This document shows positions 5,647 to 8,477 of a stretch of 8,477 bases of DNA, piece after piece. The notes under the pieces were generated by a model, which was given only the letters and a program-made list of their open reading frames with translations, was not told the DNA's origin and did not search any database. This DNA comes from Candidatus Peregrinibacteria bacterium (GTDB taxonomy: Bacteria > Patescibacteriota > Gracilibacteria > UBA1369 > UM-FILTER-53-11): contig JAHFJU010000020.1 in assembly GCA_023245725.1 (NCBI GenBank), forward strand, positions 9,768 to 18,244. The letters are read 5' to 3'. The translations under genes were made by a program, and so were the position numbers. Position 1 is the stretch's first letter; every line of letters starts with the position of its first letter.

Positions 5647-6447
5647 TTATGCGGCGATTTTAGTGAAAGACTCAAAAGAGTCATATTCGGCTAAGGATGG
5701 AGTCATGTGGTCAGATGTTGTTACAAATTGTTCACCCTCTTCGGCAAAATCTATTTCAGCCAATAACTCACTGTGATAAAAGTCCCCCAATCGAGTTGCT
5801 TCTTCGTATTTTGCATTCATGCGTTCAACCATAGTTATTACGCGTGGCATATCTAGAATTCGTTCGCCAACAGCACGTCCTAGAAGTTTCAAATTTTCAC
5901 GAATTTTATTGATCATACGTGCAACTGTTACATTGCTATCGGTATCAATCTCAAACTGATTAGCTGCAAGCTCACCCAATAATACAACTGTTGCCTCTGC
6001 GTTCTCGTAGCTCAATACATCATTAGGTAGCGATCCTGAGTCTAAAGCCTGTAAAACCGCTTTTTCAATTTTACTTGCGATCTTCATAAGTGCCTTTGGT
6101 AATTTTGCGCGATTAAGACCTGCTGATAGTGATTCGGCATTCGTATTAAGTGACATCAAAAGGCATGAAACCGTTGGACCTACTCGTGTTATTCGACGAC
6201 GCACATCTTGTCGTACTCCCTCAACTGGCACATCGATAGACTCAAGCCCTGGCATGCTGGCATCTGAAACCATTTCGCTTAGTTCTGTATAAGCTGTCAA
6301 TTCATCTGAAAAAAATGTATCGCCCATATCATGGCGAGTGCTAGAAGTGTCGCCTTCTCCCACAATGTATGGAACGAATTGAGTGGCTGCGTCTAGATTT
6401 GATAATGGAGGTGAAAGTCTCATGTGAATAATTGTTAAGTGACGCAT
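5647..6447 (-). CDS. Hypothetical helical protein of unknown function
   Basis: I do not recognise this protein. From the ATG at 6447 it has 266 residues (MRHLTIIHMRLSPP). A GTG at 6459 would add four residues and an ATG at 6423 would remove eight; no promoter or Shine-Dalgarno sequence settles it. The first 70 residues are polar. From about residue 75 to 230 it is long, helix-prone and amphipathic, with hydrophobic positions every three to four residues (for example KLPKALMKIASKIEKAVLQAL and RMINKIRENLKLLGRAVGERIL). The C-terminus is acidic (LLAEIDFAEEGEQF). There is no signal peptide, membrane segment, Cys cluster or nucleotide-binding motif. It is divergent from hrcA with about 100 bases between the two starts and convergent with the GAPDH gene. 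Its length and even codon use support a real gene. Confidence 0.75.
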   Translation of the reverse strand: MRHLTIIHMRLSPPLSNLDAATQFVPYIVGEGDTSSTRHDMGDTFFSDELTAYTELSEMVSDASMPGLESIDVPVEGVRQDVRRRITRVGPTVSCLLMSLNTNAESLSAGLNRAKLPKALMKIASKIEKAVLQALDSGSLPNDVLSYENAEATVVLLGELAANQFEIDTDSNVTVARMINKIRENLKLLGRAVGERILDMPRVITMVERMNAKYEEATRLGDFYHSELLAEIDFAEEGEQFVTTSDHMTPSLAEYDSFESFTKIAA

Positions 6448-6519
6448 ATTGATACCCACTTGCTCAAAAATCCGTTACATAACAGGTTAGAATTTGTCGG
6501 TACAGAAAAATAAAAATTT

Positions 6520-6528
6520 TGTTACAAT
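6520..6528 (+). promoter_or_regulatory. Extended -10 promoter of hrcA-grpE
   Basis: TGTTACAAT is an extended -10 element (TGn plus TACAAT). Transcription would begin near 6535, about 16 bases before the hrcA ATG. No good -35 box is seen at 17 bases. GGCACTTTAAAA at 6532-6543 overlaps the predicted start and contains the GCACT core of a CIRCE half-site, but no full CIRCE operator is present. Confidence 0.5.
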
Positions 6529-6540
6529 GACGGCACTTTA

Positions 6541-6545
6541 AAAGG
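6541..6545 (+). promoter_or_regulatory. Ribosome binding site of hrcA
   Basis: AAAGG lies five bases before the hrcA ATG. It is worth noting because most genes in this window have no Shine-Dalgarno sequence. Confidence 0.45.
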
Positions 6546-6550
6546 ATTTT

Positions 6551-7267
6551 ATGCAAGACCGCTCCCGAGCCATTCTTAACGCTATAATTAGAGAATTCAT
6601 TGAAACAGCCGAACCTGTTGGCTCAAAAGCGATCGTATTGAGTTATCATTTTTCTATCTCATCAGCGACTATTCGTAGCGAAATGGCTGCACTCGAAGAA
6701 CATGGATATTTGTACCAGCCTCATACCTCTGCAGGGCGTATACCAACCGATGTTGGATACAGAATGTACGTTGATACGCTCGAAGAACCCGAAATTTCAC
6801 GAGCCGAAAAATTGGCTGAGAAAAAATTATCAGAAGCGATGCTCTCACACAGAACGAATAAAGCGCGCGAAAAATTATATGACTGCGTAGCAATTTTGGC
6901 TCAAGCAACAGATAGCGCGTGTTTTGCAACTTTGCCAGATAATCCTCGAACATACTTTTTAGGATTTTCAAACGTGCTAAAAAAACCTGAATTCAGCCAC
7001 GACCTGATGCGTGCATCTGAAGTAATCGAGGTGCTTGAAGAAACCGATCATTTGGTAAAAATTCTACGATCACTCGACATTACAGAAGATCCGCGAATTT
7101 TCATTGGCAAAGAAAATATTATTCCACAAATTCAGTCGTGCAGCTTGATTGTTGGCCGCTATAAGGTAGAAAACTTCGAGGGCTTTATGGGGATTTTAGG
7201 GCCAACCAGAATGCAATATCCATATAACACAGCACTGCTAAAAAAGGTGCTGGCACTACTTAAATAA
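6551..7267 (+). CDS. hrcA: Heat-inducible transcription repressor HrcA, compact form
   Basis: HrcA represses heat-shock genes by binding CIRCE operators as a dimer. The N-terminal winged helix is clear: RAILNAIIREFIETAEPVGS (6-25), SSATIRSEMAALEEHGYL (37-54) as the recognition region, and HTSAGRIPTDVGYRMYVD (58-75), the family's most conserved stretch. The C-terminus keeps GILGPTRMQYP (214-224), the end of the GAF-like domain. The protein has 238 residues where typical HrcA has about 340. The shortfall lies in the middle, so the inserted dimerising domain and part of the GAF-like domain appear reduced or missing. Both ends are intact, so this is a compact form and not a truncation. grpE follows after 73 bases without its own clear promoter, so the two are probably one transcript. 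Autoregulation is likely from family knowledge, though the operator is not canonical. Confidence 0.93.
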   Translation: MQDRSRAILNAIIREFIETAEPVGSKAIVLSYHFSISSATIRSEMAALEEHGYLYQPHTSAGRIPTDVGYRMYVDTLEEPEISRAEKLAEKKLSEAMLSHRTNKAREKLYDCVAILAQATDSACFATLPDNPRTYFLGFSNVLKKPEFSHDLMRASEVIEVLEETDHLVKILRSLDITEDPRIFIGKENIIPQIQSCSLIVGRYKVENFEGFMGILGPTRMQYPYNTALLKKVLALLK

Positions 7268-7286
7268 ATTCAATTTTAAAGTGCCA
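7251..7286. repeat. Inverted repeat at the hrcA-grpE junction
   Basis: TGGCACT (7251-7257) and AGTGCCA (7280-7286) are perfect 7-base arms around 22 bases, overlapping the end of hrcA. The right arm lies in TTTTAAAGTGCC (7274-7285), the exact reverse complement of the 12 bases at 6532-6543 in the hrcA promoter. AAGTGCCAA here matches the CIRCE half-site GAGTGCTAA at 7 of 9 bases. Its arms are too far apart for a standard CIRCE (9-base spacer). It may be a divergent HrcA operator or an RNA hairpin. Confidence 0.35.
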
Positions 7287-7340
7287 AATTTCAAACGGCG
7301 CGAAACAAATCCCAAATGGGAATAACCAAATTATTAATAT

Positions 7341-7955
7341 ATGAATGACGAAAACAATCAAACAGGAGCAGTGGAACATCGAACACATGGCGCACAACCG
7401 ACATCTGAATCAGGTGATGATGACACAATAACATCGAATACAAGCGGTTCAGCGGGTACAGGTAACGGCGCTTTCGGCGTTGAGCTTGAAGAACTTACAA
7501 AACTACAGATGGATCTCGTACAAGCGCAAACTCGAATTGAAGAATTAACTGACACGTCGAAGCGCGCGCTGGCAGACCTAACAAATTATCGTCGCATGGT
7601 AGAACAAGAGCGAATTCAGTATGTTGCATTTGCAAACAGCTCATTCATTCGCGAAATTTTGCCAATCGCCGACAACTTTGCGCGCGCATTTACACATGTT
7701 CCATCAGAAATTTTAGAAACCGAATGGTACAAAGGGGTAGTGCAAATTGAGCAACAATTAATAGGATTTTTAAAGCGCCAAGGTGTTGAAGAAATTCCTT
7801 CTTCTATTGGCCAACCTATGGACGCAAACCTCCATGAGCCATTACTAACCGGCCCAGGAGAAAAAGATACAGTGATCGAAGAGCTTGAAAAGGGCTACAC
7901 ACTGGGAGGTCAGGTTCTACGGCCAACAAAAGTGAAGGTTGGTAATGGGGAGTAA
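7341..7955 (+). CDS. grpE: Nucleotide exchange factor GrpE
   Basis: GrpE releases ADP from DnaK and so drives the chaperone cycle; it acts as a cytoplasmic dimer. The 204-residue length is typical. Residues 1-45 are a low-complexity Ser/Thr/Gly/Asp tail. Residues 48-110 form the long paired helix (ELEELTKLQMDLVQAQTRIEEL, then SKRALADLTNYRRMVEQERIQ). FIREILPIADNFARAF (102-117) matches the family's LLPVLDNLERAL segment. The C-terminal wing domain is clear: GVEEIPSSIGQPMDANLHEPL (148-168), then TVIEELEKGYTLGGQVLRPTKVKV (177-200). It follows hrcA by 73 bases on the same strand. No Shine-Dalgarno sequence is seen. dnaK and dnaJ, common next genes, are absent. The start is the first in-frame ATG; the tail is variable in the family, so a later start cannot be excluded. 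Confidence 0.96.
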   Translation: MNDENNQTGAVEHRTHGAQPTSESGDDDTITSNTSGSAGTGNGAFGVELEELTKLQMDLVQAQTRIEELTDTSKRALADLTNYRRMVEQERIQYVAFANSSFIREILPIADNFARAFTHVPSEILETEWYKGVVQIEQQLIGFLKRQGVEEIPSSIGQPMDANLHEPLLTGPGEKDTVIEELEKGYTLGGQVLRPTKVKVGNGE

Positions 7956-8094
7956 AAAGGCAAAGAATAACAAGTTTTTTGGGTTAATAAACATACTTGG
8001 GTGGCTAGACATTTTTTGTGTGGCTGGTTTGATGAAAGTCGGGCAATTATCAACGCTGAAATATGAATTTAATCAACGGCGACTCATGCTATAA
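7945..8094 (+). CDS. Candidate 49-residue single-pass membrane protein overlapping grpE
   Basis: A small open frame starts at the ATG at 7945, overlapping the last 11 bases of grpE (ATGGGGAGTAA), and ends at TAA 8092-8094. It begins with a basic tail (MGSKKAKNNK) and continues with a hydrophobic segment at residues 11-32 (FFGLINILGWLDIFCVAGLM), then a polar, basic end (KYEFNQRRLML). This is the pattern of a small membrane protein with an inside-positive N-terminus, although Asn16 and Asp22 weaken the segment. GAAGG six bases before the ATG is a fair Shine-Dalgarno sequence, and the overlap would allow coupling to grpE translation. I know no family for it. A chance open frame of 49 codons is possible, so confidence is low. 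Confidence 0.35.
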   Translation: MGSKKAKNNKFFGLINILGWLDIFCVAGLMKVGQLSTLKYEFNQRRLML

Positions 8095-8095
8095 T
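8087..8095 (+). promoter_or_regulatory. Extended -10 promoter pointing into the toxin antisense strand
   Basis: TGCTATAAT is a perfect extended -10 element, identical to the one before the GAPDH gene. Transcription would begin near 8102 and run rightward. No protein of note is encoded on the + strand downstream; the transcript would pass through 8102-8215 and then be antisense to the toxin gene. Its -10 box is overlapped by the palindrome at 8092-8105. Confidence 0.5.
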
Positions 8096-8105
8096 TGCGC
8101 AATTA
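8092..8105. promoter_or_regulatory. 14-base perfect palindrome, operator candidate
   Basis: TAATTGCGCAATTA is a perfect palindrome that covers the end of the -10 box and the predicted transcription start of the promoter at 8087-8095. A dimeric repressor bound there would block the promoter. The protein that binds it is unknown. Confidence 0.45.
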
Positions 8106-8160
8106 GGCAAACCGCTGCGAGTACCTCGATGGCTTCTGTATAACAAAAAACGAGCGTATA

Positions 8161-8178
8161 TTTGTTCACGTGAGCAAA
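8161..8178. promoter_or_regulatory. 18-base imperfect palindrome downstream of the toxin gene
   Basis: TTTGTTCACGTGAGCAAA is symmetric at all but one base pair (T opposite G), centred on CACGTG. With no loop it is a better DNA operator than an RNA hairpin. It lies 38 bases past the stop of the toxin gene. Confidence 0.35.
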
Positions 8179-8215
8179 ACAGAATAAACGATATTGTTGT
8201 TGAAACGTCAATATT

Positions 8216-8473
8216 TTAGCGATAAATTTCTCTACGGTGACCGATCTTAAGTATCAAAAAATTATCTTCAGATTTTTGCATTATCAATAATCGATAATTG
8301 CCTATTCTAAGCCGGTGAGTTGCCGGTTCAAAATCGACAACAACTTCAAGCAACGAAAATATATGCGTATGCGATTTTAGCTGTTCAAGCTTCTGCGTAA
8401 CTCTCTTTTTTAAATTCATTTCGAGCGAATTGAATGTTTTGAGAGATTTTTCTGTGAAGGAAAATAGAATCAT
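8216..8473 (-). CDS. RelE/ParE-superfamily toxin
   Basis: An 85-residue protein with the pattern of the RelE/ParE toxin superfamily: FSFTEKSLKTFNSLEMNLKKRVTQKLEQL (4-32) forms the two N-terminal helices, RLRIGNYRLLIMQ (54-66) matches the family's hRhGxYRhhY strand, and ILKIGHRREIYR (74-85) is the classic C-terminal strand with His79, Arg80, Arg81 and Tyr84. RelE-type members cleave mRNA on the ribosome; ParE-type members inhibit gyrase. Motifs alone do not say which applies. The length matches a complete toxin, so the ATG at 8473 is likely the start, although the frame stays open to the window edge four bases upstream. The start reads ATGA, which would allow overlap with an upstream antitoxin stop codon. 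The antitoxin itself would lie outside the window. Confidence 0.85.
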   Translation of the reverse strand: MILFSFTEKSLKTFNSLEMNLKKRVTQKLEQLKSHTHIFSLLEVVVDFEPATHRLRIGNYRLLIMQKSEDNFLILKIGHRREIYR

Positions 8474-8477
8474 CGGT

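Noticed and set aside
7225..7255. CIRCE operator at the end of hrcA
   Set aside because: The best alignment matches only 6 of 9 and 5 of 9 bases with a 7-base spacer and falls in conserved hrcA coding sequence; reported only as weak half-sites.
8095..8215. - strand open frame downstream of the toxin gene
   Set aside because: It has only TTG or GTG starts, no Shine-Dalgarno sequence, and ends within the palindrome; probably a chance frame.

Overview
The window looks like a fragment of a streamlined, AT-rich bacterial genome, most likely of the Patescibacteria (Candidate Phyla Radiation, CPR). Paceibacteria/Parcubacteria is my first guess, but no rRNA or ribosomal protein is present to fix the lineage. 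The grounds are short intergenic gaps, compact protein versions (a 238-residue HrcA), conserved single-copy housekeeping genes beside short proteins I cannot name, very few Shine-Dalgarno sequences, and several promoters whose -10 box lies only 7-9 bases before the start codon (leaderless transcripts). UGA is read as stop at the end of the phosphatase gene, which argues against the CPR lineages that recode UGA as glycine.

Layout. Bases 1-110 (- strand) hold the first 36 codons of an unidentified protein that runs off the left edge. Bases 146-1102 (-) encode a histidine phosphatase (phosphoglycerate mutase-like) superfamily protein. Bases 1164-1334 form a GC-rich island with several complementary helices and no convincing protein; I propose a structured RNA. 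Bases 1345-2723 (-) carry ftsL-like and rsmH, the remnant of a division/cell-wall (dcw) cluster. Bases 2724-3051 are intergenic and hold the rsmH promoter and the tsaC terminator. Bases 3052-3657 (-) are tsaC, and 3699-4379 (-) an unknown protein with a peptidoglycan-binding-like motif. At 4380-4594 two divergent promoters sit back to back, the rightward one serving the glyceraldehyde-3-phosphate dehydrogenase gene (4595-5614, +). This gene converges on an unknown helical protein (5647-6447, -), with a hairpin between them. Rightward from 6551 come hrcA and grpE, then a candidate 49-residue membrane protein overlapping the grpE end. A short regulatory-looking region with two palindromes and a strong extended -10 promoter follows, and the right edge holds a RelE/ParE-type toxin on the - strand.

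How the genes fit together. hrcA and grpE form a heat-shock unit (repressor plus nucleotide exchange factor for DnaK), but dnaK and dnaJ do not follow. rsmH (16S rRNA methylation) and tsaC (tRNA t6A37 synthesis) serve translation, the FtsL-like protein serves division, and GAPDH serves glycolysis. The toxin gene at the right edge probably belongs to a toxin-antitoxin pair whose antitoxin lies outside the window.

The least explained sequences are the RNA-like island at 1164-1334, the palindrome-covered promoter at 8087-8105 that points into the antisense strand of the toxin gene, and the three unnamed proteins. I see no CRISPR array, tRNA, rRNA or insertion sequence.
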